From CAZRXG01 sp964603985 (GTDB taxonomy: Bacteria > Chloroflexota > Anaerolineae > Aggregatilineales > UBA3940): a stretch of 64,000 nucleotides of DNA. The stretch is from contig CAZRXG010000013.1 in the NCBI GenBank assembly GCA_964603985.1, forward strand, positions 1-64,000. Direction: 5' to 3'. Every line of letters begins with the position of its first letter. Position 1 is the first letter of the stretch. This document shows positions 9,709 to 18,625 of this stretch, piece after piece. Under the pieces are notes generated by a model, which was not told where the DNA came from, made no database searches, and was given only the letters and a program-made list of their open reading frames with translations. Both the position numbers and the translations under genes were made by a program.

Positions 9709-10155
9709 CTAAAGAATCGTCAGCCAGTGCGGCGGCGGGTTGGGAAGCTGGCGGTCGCGCGCAATCTCGAAGAATGTGTTGAATTGCTCAATGAGTCGGC
9801 CGTACGCCACCTTCTCGCTGTAAGCATCCGCGCCGGCCTGCCGAGCCAGCTCCTTATGGCCCGTCCCCTGAAGCGCCGAGAGAAGAACGATGATGTTGTC
9901 CTCATATCCGTGCGCGCGCAGATTCCGGCAGACCTCATCACCGGCCATGCCGGGCATGTCGTAGTCGAGCAGCATCAGGTCAAATTCGGGCAGAGAGTTG
10001 CGCTCCCGGGCCGCAACCAGGGCCTGCCCGCTTTTGAAGCTTGTGATCTCTACCTCAACACCCACCTTATCTATTGCGCTCCGCATGAAGTCTTCAAACA
10101 GGGATAACATGTCGACGTTGTCATCGACCAGGATGATGTGCGGTGGCTTTCGCAT
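9709..10155 (-). CDS. Single-domain response regulator
   Basis: 148 residues consisting of one receiver domain and a short tail. The acidic pair is Asp11/Asp12, the phospho-acceptor Asp64 (MLLDYDMPGM), the switch Ser in LLSA and the conserved Lys in SEK. There is no output domain, so it acts by protein contact or phosphotransfer. ATG at 10155 follows a purine-rich AAAGGTGGGGG stretch and is preferred over ATG 10197, which has no ribosome site. No kinase is adjacent. It is divergent from the diterpene gene at 10568, whose upstream region it shares. Confidence 0.88.
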   Translation of the reverse strand: MRKPPHIILVDDNVDMLSLFEDFMRSAIDKVGVEVEITSFKSGQALVAARERNSLPEFDLMLLDYDMPGMAGDEVCRNLRAHGYEDNIIVLLSALQGTGHKELARQAGADAYSEKVAYGRLIEQFNTFFEIARDRQLPNPPPHWLTIL

Positions 10156-10567
10156 CCCCCCACCTTTGTCGGGCCCGCTCGCCTCGTTGAAACTCATAGT
10201 AAAGACACTGCGCTACGCACTGGCCAACCAACCTCACTTTTCTACGAACAGTTCCCTACCGATAATCGGTATCCCATGTTCCCGATCCAACCGTTAGTCC
10301 TATTCTACCAACAGGGTATATATAACCTGTATAACTCGGTCTCGAAACAGGTATTCCCATTTCCCACAGCATGCCCACAACGCGGATTATGGCTCGGTCC
10401 CGTCCTGGGCCATCCTATCTATCAGAGCCGGCCATACGGTCTGACAGCTCTCTGCCATCGGTCGGTGTATTGTGTTATACTGCTGAATACAGATACGTAT
10501 GCTGACGTGGTATAACACAGGCCGATCCGCCTTGCGGGACTCGGCTGGCTGCGAAAGCAGGAATACA
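10156..10567. other. Divergent intergenic region with repeats and promoter elements
   Basis: No gene was found between the response regulator and the diterpene gene. The stretch has an imperfect 20-bp palindrome of AT-rich sequence at 10311-10330 (acagggtata / tataacctgt) and a perfect 10-bp inverted repeat at 10471-10480/10510-10519. A short minus-strand frame (10422-10613) has no recognisable features. Confidence 0.5.
10471..10519 (+). promoter_or_regulatory. Inverted repeat overlapping a candidate promoter of the diterpene gene
   Basis: tgtgttatac at 10471-10480 is exactly complementary to gtataacaca at 10510-10519, with a 29-base spacer. The left arm contains TATACT (10476-10481), a plausible -10 box, with CTGCCA 18 bases upstream as a weak -35. 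The start codon is 49 bases beyond the right arm. This arrangement suggests a repressor or activator operator; the protein is unknown. Confidence 0.45.
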
Positions 10568-11494
10568 ATGCCGAACAAAGGACAAACGCCATCACTGGCT
10601 GATTTCGAGACATGGACTACAGGAGATCTACTTCCCTTCACCCAGGACAAAACGGTCGTCTTCGCTCCGGGCGGCACGTCACGCTGGTACTTCCTGGAAC
10701 ACGGCGATGTCCGTGTGGGTTACGGTGAGGCCGAGCAGTTCCGTGAGTACTCTCATCGCGCCAGACGTCGCATCGTCGAGCAGGTCGGCCTGATGAGCAG
10801 TGACGGAATCGGGACGGTGCTCGTGGTCGCCCATATGCCCGAAGAGCAGACCCGCGACGCGGCGTACAATGAAAACCTGACCGAGATCTACCGGCTTCTG
10901 GTTGATGAAAGGGCACAGGAGCTTTATGCTGAGTTCCGGCTGCATGTGCTCTTCCGGGGCGGATGGCGGGACTCGCTTGAACGTTTGGGCTCCGCCGACG
11001 TGGCCGAACAATTCGACATGCTTGAGGGCCAGACTGCCCGGTATGCGCGGTGTATGGTATGGCTGGCACCAGACGAGAACGTGATCCCCCGGAGCCTGAC
11101 CCCACTGGTGGCCGATAGCCTGCAGAAGACCGGCAGGCTGCCCGACCGCGCCACACTCTGCGAAGCGTACTATGGGCGACCGATCCAGCATGTGGACATT
11201 TTCCTGAGCAACAACAAGCCCTCTGTCAAGAACATGATGCCTCCCATGCTGACCCTTGGCGACCTCTACTTCACTGTTGCCCCGTCGCTTTACATGGGCC
11301 AGCGGCAGTGGCGGCACATTCTTTACGACCACCTCTTTGCACGGAGGAAGTACTACCGCGAATACACCAAGCTGTCATCCGAGGCGGTGGAAGATATGCG
11401 TGCATTCTACACCGCCAACCAAGAGATCGCGCTGGGCGTGGGGGCGTTCCATGAGCTTAGCCAGACCTGGCGGCCCGTCCCTCCCATCTCTTAG
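10568..11494 (+). CDS. Rv3378c-like diterpene synthase (tuberculosinol/kolavelool synthase family)
   Basis: 308 residues; start ATG 10568 follows AGGA. From memory of the family, the C-terminal half matches Mycobacterium tuberculosis Rv3378c closely: EAYYG, DLYFTVAPSLYM, HILYDHLF, plus LHVLFRG in the middle and GTSRWYFLE near 36-44. Rv3378c has a cis-prenyltransferase fold and acts on the bicyclic diphosphate made by a class II cyclase; a homologue makes kolavelool in Herpetosiphon. The convergent class II cyclase 99 bases away supports the same two-step pathway. Oddity: where Rv3378c has its catalytic Asp (FDGTRRW), this protein reads PGGTSRW, with Gly35. Product unknown; a divergent activity is possible. 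Confidence 0.8.
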   Translation: MPNKGQTPSLADFETWTTGDLLPFTQDKTVVFAPGGTSRWYFLEHGDVRVGYGEAEQFREYSHRARRRIVEQVGLMSSDGIGTVLVVAHMPEEQTRDAAYNENLTEIYRLLVDERAQELYAEFRLHVLFRGGWRDSLERLGSADVAEQFDMLEGQTARYARCMVWLAPDENVIPRSLTPLVADSLQKTGRLPDRATLCEAYYGRPIQHVDIFLSNNKPSVKNMMPPMLTLGDLYFTVAPSLYMGQRQWRHILYDHLFARRKYYREYTKLSSEAVEDMRAFYTANQEIALGVGAFHELSQTWRPVPPIS

Positions 11495-11593
11495 GCCACA
11501 CAGGGCAGATCGTAGCCGCGTCGCTCTGGCACTGCTCGATCTGCCCTCCGATACTGAGTTTGGCGTCTGTGCCCGGGAGCCAGGAAGCGCCGT

Positions 11594-13105
11594 CTACGCA
11601 GCGGTCTTCATGGACATAAATCCCAACCGGGCCAGGATAACCTTTGCCGAGAAGAGTGTGGCCTCCACAATGCCGCGCGGGTGATAGAGCGTCTTGCCAA
11701 TCCACAAACGCTCCACCGGTCGGCGCTCGGCGTTAGCTTCGAAGTAGCGTCCCGCCTTCATCAACGCGGCGTCGTCACTGAGCAGCCCCTGCATGTAGGC
11801 ATAGGAGAGACCGATCACACAATGGGCCGTTTCTTCCAGTGTGTCGGGCCCGAGGTCTCCCCACCCGCCGTCGTTTCGCTGCCGCTCAAGCAAAAAGTCG
11901 ATGCAGCGCGATGCAACCCCGTTGTCCCACCCGGCAAAGGCGGGGATGGCGTGGGCCACGGAGTACAAAGGCGATAGATGCCACTTGTCATCGAAGATCA
12001 CGTCGTCTTTCATGTGGGCTATCAGCCACTGGCTGACCTTCTCGGCTGCATCGCGATGCGGGAAACCTGGCTGTTCACGCAAAGTCGAAAGTGCGTGAAT
12101 GTTAACCGAATGCGAGGCGCCACGTTCATCTACGTAGGCCGAGAAGTGGTCGCCGTTGAAGAAGCTCATGATCGGGCTGTCGTCAGACGGGGCGGCGCCT
12201 GCCCAACAAAGAACGGCGTAGCCCAGTAGAGTATCGTCGCCATCGTTCACGGGGAAGATATTGTTGTATGAAAGGCCGGATGTGTTGCGATACCAGGCCC
12301 TGCGCAAGTTCTCGACGACGGGCGCAATCGACTGGGAGCGGGGATCAAGCCCGGCTCGTTTGAAGCCGTCCAATCCCCAGACTTGCTCGAAGATCTCGGC
12401 TGGCCAGCAGAAAGGCACACCGCCGTCTCCTCTTCTCAACAGCCAATCCAGGTAACGGGCCGCTCCCGGCGAGTCTTCCCCGGCCTGTCGTCGGGCAGCC
12501 AGGTAGGCGGCAGTTGCGGCGGGCGCCGTTGCTATTGATCCCCTTCTGAGCATCGAGTCGTCCAACCGGGCCAGGTGCTCCTCTGGCAGCATTTCCAGGC
12601 TGAGCCACCACGTCTGCGGCGAAGCAGGATCGGGCTGCAAGTGTTGGATGAGTGCCAGTTTCTCCCCGTTTATCACCTCAACCGGATGCCACCGGTCAAG
12701 TGGCAAGTCTCTTCCATAGAAGGGGATCAGATCATCCCGCAGGCGAGGCAGGAGCAGCTCGAAGCCGATAGGCTCGTGAGGTTCGCCCGCCAGGTTATCC
12801 GCATAGTGTCTTAATGCTGCCAACCCCCGCTCGATACGTCGCGCATCGCTAGGCAGGGTCTGCCATGTGTGCAGCGCCTTGATTGCTGCCAGGGTCGAGA
12901 TTGTGCGTTCATGGGCGAAGTAAACGTGTGGCTCACCCCAGCCGCCATCTTCAAGCTGGTGCGTACGGAGATAATCGAGTGCTTGGGGCCAGGCAGGACA
13001 GTTCGGATCGTCTCTGGCTGGGACCAACGCAACCCAGGCGGTGCTGTACGCGTCAGCCCCAAGCCAACCATCAAGGTCCCCCAGCCAGTTCTGATTGTGT
13101 TTCAT
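11594..13105 (-). CDS. Class II diterpene cyclase (halimadienyl/kolavenyl/copalyl diphosphate synthase-like)
   Basis: 503 residues, the usual size of bacterial class II diterpene cyclases (Rv3377c type). The catalytic DxDD acid motif is DGDD at 288-291 (PVNDGDDTLLGYAVL). Terpene-cyclase repeats appear at LEDGGWGEPH (51-60) and RNDGGWGDLG near the C-terminus. AYSTAWVALV at 19-28 is the typical N-terminal signature. No class I DDxxD region is present, so the product should remain a bicyclic diphosphate made from geranylgeranyl diphosphate by protonation. It converges with the Rv3378c-like gene, its likely partner. No GGPP synthase is in the window. The exact skeleton cannot be told from sequence. 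Confidence 0.9.
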   Translation of the reverse strand: MKHNQNWLGDLDGWLGADAYSTAWVALVPARDDPNCPAWPQALDYLRTHQLEDGGWGEPHVYFAHERTISTLAAIKALHTWQTLPSDARRIERGLAALRHYADNLAGEPHEPIGFELLLPRLRDDLIPFYGRDLPLDRWHPVEVINGEKLALIQHLQPDPASPQTWWLSLEMLPEEHLARLDDSMLRRGSIATAPAATAAYLAARRQAGEDSPGAARYLDWLLRRGDGGVPFCWPAEIFEQVWGLDGFKRAGLDPRSQSIAPVVENLRRAWYRNTSGLSYNNIFPVNDGDDTLLGYAVLCWAGAAPSDDSPIMSFFNGDHFSAYVDERGASHSVNIHALSTLREQPGFPHRDAAEKVSQWLIAHMKDDVIFDDKWHLSPLYSVAHAIPAFAGWDNGVASRCIDFLLERQRNDGGWGDLGPDTLEETAHCVIGLSYAYMQGLLSDDAALMKAGRYFEANAERRPVERLWIGKTLYHPRGIVEATLFSAKVILARLGFMSMKTAA

Positions 13106-13267
13106 TTTGAGGTGTGACTTTCTGCGTGATTTGGCTCGCCTGCATATTCTGGCAATATTTCTTTTTGTATTACCAGACAGCCGTCTACAGATAATCCCCG
13201 TGTTTCTCCACCCCTATATGCCGCTTCCGCGCACGAGTTATTGTGGCTTGGTACGGCTGTAAGCCAG

Positions 13268-13645
13268 TTAACCTACAGCCCCGACGAGGTCCTTGGCGAA
13301 GGTATGGGAGTTAATGGGTTTGGGGAAGTAGGCGGCAAAACCGGCGGCAATAGCTTCCTTCGCGACGTTGGTCGAGTGGTAGGCCGTCATGGCGACGGCC
13401 GGAACATTTACCAGATCGGGGTCGGCACGCATGGCCTTCAGCAACTCCCAACCGTCCATGTTGGGCAAGGCCAGATCAATGACGGCCACTGTGGGGGGGC
13501 GTGCGTTGAGCATTTCCAGGGCCTCTTCGCCTGTAAAGGCGGTCGACACCTGTGCTCCGTGGCCTTGCAACACCATGCAAACAACTTCTTGTGCGTCGGC
13601 CTCGTCCTCGACAACCAGGACGTGCCAGCTAGACAGATCGATCAT
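13268..13645 (-). CDS. Single-domain response regulator
   Basis: 125 residues, one CheY-like receiver with no output domain. Acidic residues Glu13/Asp14, phospho-acceptor Asp57 (VIDLALPNMDGWELL), Thr in MTA and Lys in PKPI are all present. ATG 13645 is set by CAGGAGG 10 bases upstream; the ORF is open to 13681. It lies 162 bases before the diterpene cyclase gene on the same strand, so co-transcription is possible but not evident. It resembles the receiver at 13979-14380 (same SSWHVL/STWRVL opening), suggesting gene duplication. Confidence 0.9.
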   Translation of the reverse strand: MIDLSSWHVLVVEDEADAQEVVCMVLQGHGAQVSTAFTGEEALEMLNARPPTVAVIDLALPNMDGWELLKAMRADPDLVNVPAVAMTAYHSTNVAKEAIAAGFAAYFPKPINSHTFAKDLVGAVG

Positions 13646-13978
13646 ATGGATTCCCTCCTGTTGTAATGGCCCCTTAGCCATCCATAAAGTGCACAGTTCT
13701 CAATCCTTGCCCTACCCGTGGTTCAGTTGTTAGCCTGAGTTGGATACTGCCGTGCCTATCATCACCCTGAAGGAGTGGGGAGATTCGAGTTACCTCCGGC
13801 TCTCCCCGGGCCTTCCAGGCTCGACTGCGCCGGCACCCCTCCGGCGGATAACATTGGGGGTGGCACCATCAACCTGTGCCAACCACCAGCCGAGCTGGCT
13901 TTTCCCTCCTCATGCCCCCTGACTGGCAGCCACCCTGGCCGCCACGTACCTGCCGAGGCTTAGCATTGCCCCCTGCGT
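13646..13978. other. Gene-free stretch between two response regulators
   Basis: No credible reading frame is seen. A small hairpin (tggcac 13861-13866 / gtgcca 13876-13881) is present without a following T run. The region may carry the promoter of the 13268-13645 gene; no clear -35/-10 pair was recognised. Confidence 0.4.
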
Positions 13979-14380
13979 CTACTCACCGGTTTGTTGGCTC
14001 AAGCATTCAACCAGGTCGTCAACCAGCGTGAGCATACTCAGAGGTTTGCTCATATAACCATCGAACCCGGCCTTCAAAACCCGCTCTCGGTCGCCAATCA
14101 TCGCGTGCGCTGTGAGGGCGATCACGGGAGTCTTTTCCAGCCCATCTCCAGAGACTCTAATCCGTTGCAACAGTTCCCAGCCATCCACCTCCGGCATCGA
14201 AATGTCGGTCAGAACAAGGTTGGGACGTCTGTATTTAAAGATCTCCAGACCTTCCTGCCCATCAGCAGCTTCGAAGACAGTTGCCCCACGAGCCGAAAGC
14301 ACCATCCTCACGATCTCATTGCTGTCAGGCTCATCATCGACGAGGAGCACACGCCAGGTAGAGACATCTAACTTGTTCAT
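13979..14380 (-). CDS. Single-domain response regulator paired with histidine kinase
   Basis: 133 residues forming one receiver domain. Asp15/Asp16, phospho-acceptor Asp59 (LVLTDISMPEVDGWELL), Thr in ALTAH and Lys in SKPL are intact. Its ATG overlaps the TGA of the histidine kinase by one base (TGATG), so the two are translationally coupled and almost certainly form a cognate pair. With no output domain it likely relays phosphate or controls another protein directly. The signal is unknown. Confidence 0.92.
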   Translation of the reverse strand: MNKLDVSTWRVLLVDDEPDSNEIVRMVLSARGATVFEAADGQEGLEIFKYRRPNLVLTDISMPEVDGWELLQRIRVSGDGLEKTPVIALTAHAMIGDRERVLKAGFDGYMSKPLSMLTLVDDLVECLSQQTGE

Positions 14381-15762
14381 CAGGCGTGCACTCCCTCTGC
14401 CTTTAACAGAGGCAGCGTGACGGTGAAGGTGCTGCCGATGTTGGGCTCACTCTCGACTCTGACATTCCCATCCATCAGCAGGGCCAGTTCCTTCACGATG
14501 GCCAGCCCCAAGCCGGTACCACCATAGGCGCGCCGCGAGGTGCCGTCGACCTGACGGAACTTCTCGAAGACAAACTCCTGGGCGTGAGCGGGAATGCCGA
14601 TGCCTGTGTCCTCAACCACAATGCCCCATTGATCCGAGTCGAATCGTCTGAGCGTGATAACCACCTTGCCCTGTTCGGTGAACTTGATGGCGTTGGTTCC
14701 CAGGTTCAGGATGATCTGCTCAAGACGCTGCGGATCACCGACGATTTGGGGCGGCAGGTTCATATCCACTTCAGTGATCAGATCAAGCCTTTTCTCATCT
14801 GCCTGCGGCTGCAGAGCCAGCCTGACATCTCCCAATAGACTGGCAGGCTCGACCGGCTGGCGAAGCACCTCTACCCGCCCGGCCTCGATCTTCGAGATGT
14901 CCAGCAAGTCATCGATCAACTTGAGGAGCCGTTCGCTGTTGTGGTGAATCCGCTGGGTCGTGTGCTGGGCTTGAGGACTTACCTCACCGGTCAGACCCAT
15001 CATCATCACCTCGGTGAAGCCGATAATGGCATTCAGCGGAGTGCGCAACTCGTGCGACATAGTAGCCAGGAACTGGCTCTTGAGACGGTTTGCCTCACGG
15101 GCCTGCTCCACCGCTTCGGCCAGTTCGCGTGTCTGCCGCTCGATCTGGGCCAGGTCGCGCTGACGATTCGCAGCGAAGATCATGATCAGGGTATACATGA
15201 TGATCTGGTAGATCATACCCGAGAGAAGGTTCCCGAGGGCCACTTCCGGCGACAGAACCGGGATCAGCAGACCGCCCAGGAGGTTGGCAACGGCAAGAAC
15301 AAGCGTACCGTTGACAGAGAGCAGCATGCTGCCCAGCAACACGTCCATGACCAGATAGCCAAGCATTCGCTCGGTGTCGACAGGCTGAATAACTGAATAA
15401 GCGATTGCAGCAGCAGAGATGGCAAAAACGGTTATGTTAGCGGCCACCAAGTAGTGTCTGGTACGACTCAGGATATAAGCAACTGTAACCAGTACAATGC
15501 CAGCCGCTATCGCGTAGAGCGTTGGATCCTGCAGTACAGTGTAGTCTTCCGAATACATGGTGGGGGCTAGAGTCGGTACGACGAACGGAGAGGCTATCCC
15601 TAGCAGAATAAGCGCGGCCAGCAGGGAGGACAGCAAGCGTGCCCGCCTGCGGCGCTCAGGATCGCGAATAGCATCGGGTGGTTCAATCAGAAAGCGCCGG
15701 ACCTTACTAAGATCCAGGCTGAAAGTTCTTACCTCTTTTGAGACAGATGTTTTAGCAGTCAC
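14380..15762 (-). CDS. Membrane histidine kinase
   Basis: 460 residues. Five or six hydrophobic segments (about 43-195) form a membrane sensor of the MASE type with little periplasmic sequence. Then come a coiled stretch (about 200-227), the HisKA domain with phospho-acceptor His237 in MSHELRTPLN, and a HATPase_c domain with N box NLGTNAIKF, G1 VVEDTGIGIP, an F box FEKFRQ and G2 GGTGLGLAI. GTG start at 15762 is preceded by GGAG at 8 bases. It phosphorylates the receiver encoded immediately downstream. The stimulus is unknown; a membrane or lipid-state signal is a guess from the topology. Confidence 0.92.
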   Translation of the reverse strand: MTAKTSVSKEVRTFSLDLSKVRRFLIEPPDAIRDPERRRRARLLSSLLAALILLGIASPFVVPTLAPTMYSEDYTVLQDPTLYAIAAGIVLVTVAYILSRTRHYLVAANITVFAISAAAIAYSVIQPVDTERMLGYLVMDVLLGSMLLSVNGTLVLAVANLLGGLLIPVLSPEVALGNLLSGMIYQIIMYTLIMIFAANRQRDLAQIERQTRELAEAVEQAREANRLKSQFLATMSHELRTPLNAIIGFTEVMMMGLTGEVSPQAQHTTQRIHHNSERLLKLIDDLLDISKIEAGRVEVLRQPVEPASLLGDVRLALQPQADEKRLDLITEVDMNLPPQIVGDPQRLEQIILNLGTNAIKFTEQGKVVITLRRFDSDQWGIVVEDTGIGIPAHAQEFVFEKFRQVDGTSRRAYGGTGLGLAIVKELALLMDGNVRVESEPNIGSTFTVTLPLLKAEGVHA

Positions 15763-16025
15763 CTGTCAGTCTCCTATAACCTCTACAAGTACCTAAGGTC
15801 GACTTTGATTACAGGGATCAAAGGTTCGTGGTGCTTTCTCAAACGCGCCATTGAGGGACCGCCCTCAAGCCCGGCGTTTGCTCTCGAACAAAACCCTGTA
15901 AGGTTTCAAAGATGCGTGTTCCAATATCCCCTTGTACTCGATCTGCCACGAGTAATCAGTGCGTTCTATGTGTTACATCCTTTCCTCCTAGTGTACAGTG
16001 TGGTTATATACGGTCTATATACACG

Positions 16026-16718
16026 TTAAGCCTGGCTACTAAACCGGTAGCCAAATCCGTGCTCGGTCACAATGTAGCGCGGGTTGTGCGGATCCGGTTC
16101 GATCAATGCTCGCAAACGTTGGACGTATATACGCACGTAGCGGGCGTAACCATCATCAACGTTCTCCGACCACAGTTCCCCAACAATCTCAAGCATCGGC
16201 ACGGCATGGTCAATGTTGACGACCAGCATCTTCAACAAACGGTATTCCAGGAACGAAAGTGAAATCCGCTGTCCTTCCACCTGAACCTGCTCCCGATCCA
16301 GGTCGACCACCAGGCGGGTGTCAACATAGCTCCGACGTTTGTCCAGCCTGTCAAAACTGGTGCTGCGCCTCAAGAGCGCACGCACTCGCGCCTTTAGCAC
16401 CTCAAGCCGGATGGGTTTGAGAAGGTAGTCATCGGCCCCAATGTCAAGCCCCCGGACGATGTCTGTATCCTCACGAGCAACGGCCGTGATCATGAGAATA
16501 GGCACACCGGAAAAGGAGCGTATACGCTGGCAGACATCCCAGCCATCCATGTAAGGCAGCTCAATATCCAGTATCACCAGATTGGGATCATGTTCCCTCA
16601 CGAGGTAGATACCCTCCGGGCCGGTATAGGCAGACAGGACTTCATAACCTTCCGAATCCAGATAGGTGGTGATCACCTCGTGGGTGTCTGCGTCGTCATC
16701 AACAAGAACTATGCGCAT
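16026..16718 (-). CDS. OmpR/PhoB family response regulator
   Basis: 230 residues: receiver (Asp8/Asp9, phospho-acceptor Asp51 in LDIELPYMDGW, Lys in LLKPIR) then a winged-helix DNA-binding domain (about 125-228) ending in HNPRYIVTEHGFGYRF, the typical OmpR wing. ATG 16718 starts directly at MRIVLVDDD; the frame is open to 16793 but the extra residues do not look like protein. No kinase is adjacent in an operon; the HK at 14380-15762 lies 263 bases downstream on the same strand and may be its partner. It is the only DNA-binding output in this signalling block. Confidence 0.92.
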   Translation of the reverse strand: MRIVLVDDDADTHEVITTYLDSEGYEVLSAYTGPEGIYLVREHDPNLVILDIELPYMDGWDVCQRIRSFSGVPILMITAVAREDTDIVRGLDIGADDYLLKPIRLEVLKARVRALLRRSTSFDRLDKRRSYVDTRLVVDLDREQVQVEGQRISLSFLEYRLLKMLVVNIDHAVPMLEIVGELWSENVDDGYARYVRIYVQRLRALIEPDPHNPRYIVTEHGFGYRFSSQA

Positions 16719-17127
16719 CGTCCCCCCCATCGATCTCGGCGGGTAAGGATACCATGATTGCAAGCCATATCTCCGGTACACAGGAGAGCACACTCCCAGG
16801 GCATCGGCACAGTAACTGTGTGGAAAGTGCCAGACCTGGCCAGAACATGGTAGTGGGGGTCGTGACTGCCGGCTGCAAATTCAAGTTGGCAATGTCCATG
16901 CCTACGAGAGCTACCCTAGTATATCAATGGTAAATACGGGAATTAATCCAAAACATAACAAAAACTATACAGAACAAGCCGATGTGAATTCGGCACACTT
17001 GGTCCGTGGAGAGGGAATGAAAGGTCAACGCGCGGGGAACAGAAAATACCACTAACGAGTTTACAAGCGCATCCCCAGGGTCGTCACGGGAATCGGGCGG
17101 GCATTACTTCCTTGCCGGGGTGGACGT
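16719..17127. other. Gene-free stretch upstream of OmpR-type regulator
   Basis: About 400 bases with no plausible gene. Around 16915-16985 the sequence turns AT-rich, and on the minus strand TATACT (+ 16918-16923) could be the -10 box for the OmpR-type regulator, with only a poor -35. Nothing else was recognised. Confidence 0.4.
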
Positions 17128-18414
17128 TCAATCTGCGACTACGTCCGGTAGCTCATCTTCCACCAGGCGCAGGCGAGGATACAAATAGCCCACAATTGAG
17201 GCCAGCATCACCAAGGCTCCGGTCACGACAAACAACAATCCGATACCACGCCCTGGCCCTACGCCGACGATCCGCCCAACACTTCCCGCCAGTGGCCCGT
17301 CGGCAGCGAGCAACGGCTCGAACACTCCATCTGCCAGCGGCCCGGCGACGAGATACGCAAGCAGCCGAGACGACCAGGAGGCCATGCGCTGTACGGCAAA
17401 TGTCCGCCCTTGCGCGTCAGGCACAACCTTACTTTGCCAGATTGCCTGGCGGCAGCCATGCACAATCGGCAGGCGGAAAAAGAAGACAAAAGCAACAACC
17501 GTAAAGAGCGGCACAGAGGTCCACAACCCGGCAATCAGGACAAACAACCCGCCCAGCAGTTCAAAGGCAAGCACACCAAGGACACGGCGCTTCGGCCCGC
17601 CCCAGATGCCCATCACCAGGCCCCCAACCAGCATACCGCTGCCACCTACAGATAATACGGTGCCCAGCACGGCAGGAGTGGTAAGAGACAGCATCAGCGG
17701 CACCGAAAGCGTCTCAACAATGCTTCCCAGAAAATGGCTGGTGGCAAAGAATATCAGCAGGCCAAGTAGGCCGGGCCGGGCGGTGATGTAGCTCCAACCA
17801 TAGGCAATCTCGCGCAGCAGCGAGCTGTCCCGCTCTTCACCCTCGGTGGCAGCACGGGGCCTGGGGATCGAGACCACCAGAAGCGTGAAAAGAGCGAAGA
17901 GAAACGCGGCGACATCGATCAGGAGCACACCCCAAACCTGTACCAGCGCGAGCAGTGCTCCCCCCAACATTGGGGAGACGACCTGCGAAGCCGCCTGTCC
18001 CATTTGCACCATCCCGCCTGCGCGGCCAAGATGCTGCTTGGGCACCAGCAAAGAGATCGCAGCGATATAGGCTGGCCACTGGAAGGCGCTGAAAGCCGAG
18101 TTAACCGCTGTGGCAAGGTAGATGTGCCACACCTCAAGGTGGCCCACCGAGAGCAGGAGCACGACGGTCAGCGTACTGAGGGCCGCCCCAAGATCGCTGA
18201 AGATCATCGTCTGGCGCCGATCCCAACGATCCACCAGCGCCCCTGCTAATGGGGACACCACAATGTTTGGCAAAGCAGTTGCTAACAGAACCAGCGCGTA
18301 CTGAGTAACTGACCCTGTGTGTTCGTACACCCATACACCCAGCGCAAAACTGGTGATGCCTGAGCCAATAAGCGAGACAAGCTGACCAAACCAGATGAAG
18401 CCGAAGACGCGCAC
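17128..18414 (-). CDS. MFS efflux transporter
   Basis: 428 residues with about 12 membrane helices. The loop after helix 2 reads GALVDRWDRRQTM, the MFS motif (GxLaDrxdRR), typical of the drug/macrolide efflux subgroup. The GTG start at 18414 follows AAGGAG by 11 bases; the upstream Cys/Pro-rich extension to 18489 is unlikely to be translated. No operon partner. Its place near the diterpene and signalling genes may be chance; export of a small hydrophobic compound is a family-level expectation only. Confidence 0.85.
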   Translation of the reverse strand: MRVFGFIWFGQLVSLIGSGITSFALGVWVYEHTGSVTQYALVLLATALPNIVVSPLAGALVDRWDRRQTMIFSDLGAALSTLTVVLLLSVGHLEVWHIYLATAVNSAFSAFQWPAYIAAISLLVPKQHLGRAGGMVQMGQAASQVVSPMLGGALLALVQVWGVLLIDVAAFLFALFTLLVVSIPRPRAATEGEERDSSLLREIAYGWSYITARPGLLGLLIFFATSHFLGSIVETLSVPLMLSLTTPAVLGTVLSVGGSGMLVGGLVMGIWGGPKRRVLGVLAFELLGGLFVLIAGLWTSVPLFTVVAFVFFFRLPIVHGCRQAIWQSKVVPDAQGRTFAVQRMASWSSRLLAYLVAGPLADGVFEPLLAADGPLAGSVGRIVGVGPGRGIGLLFVVTGALVMLASIVGYLYPRLRLVEDELPDVVAD

Positions 18415-18625
18415 TCTGTATGTATCTCCTTGACAGGGGAAGGGGCAACAGATCGAAGCAGGCTGCTCTTTTCCAGACAGCCTGGGCACCCCCGCCGAGC
18501 TTGGACATTGTACACCGGCTGCTAGCTTCTCACATGGGGTGACATGTTGTGGGGTGCACCTATGTTGTGCCGGACAGGATTGCTACTCAATTAGGAGATG
18601 CGCTTGTCCGAAGGGCAAGTATGCT

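Noticed and set aside
13646..13978. Possible riboswitch in the GC-rich stretch between regulators
   Set aside because: Only a small hairpin is evident; no consensus element of a riboswitch class known to me was found.
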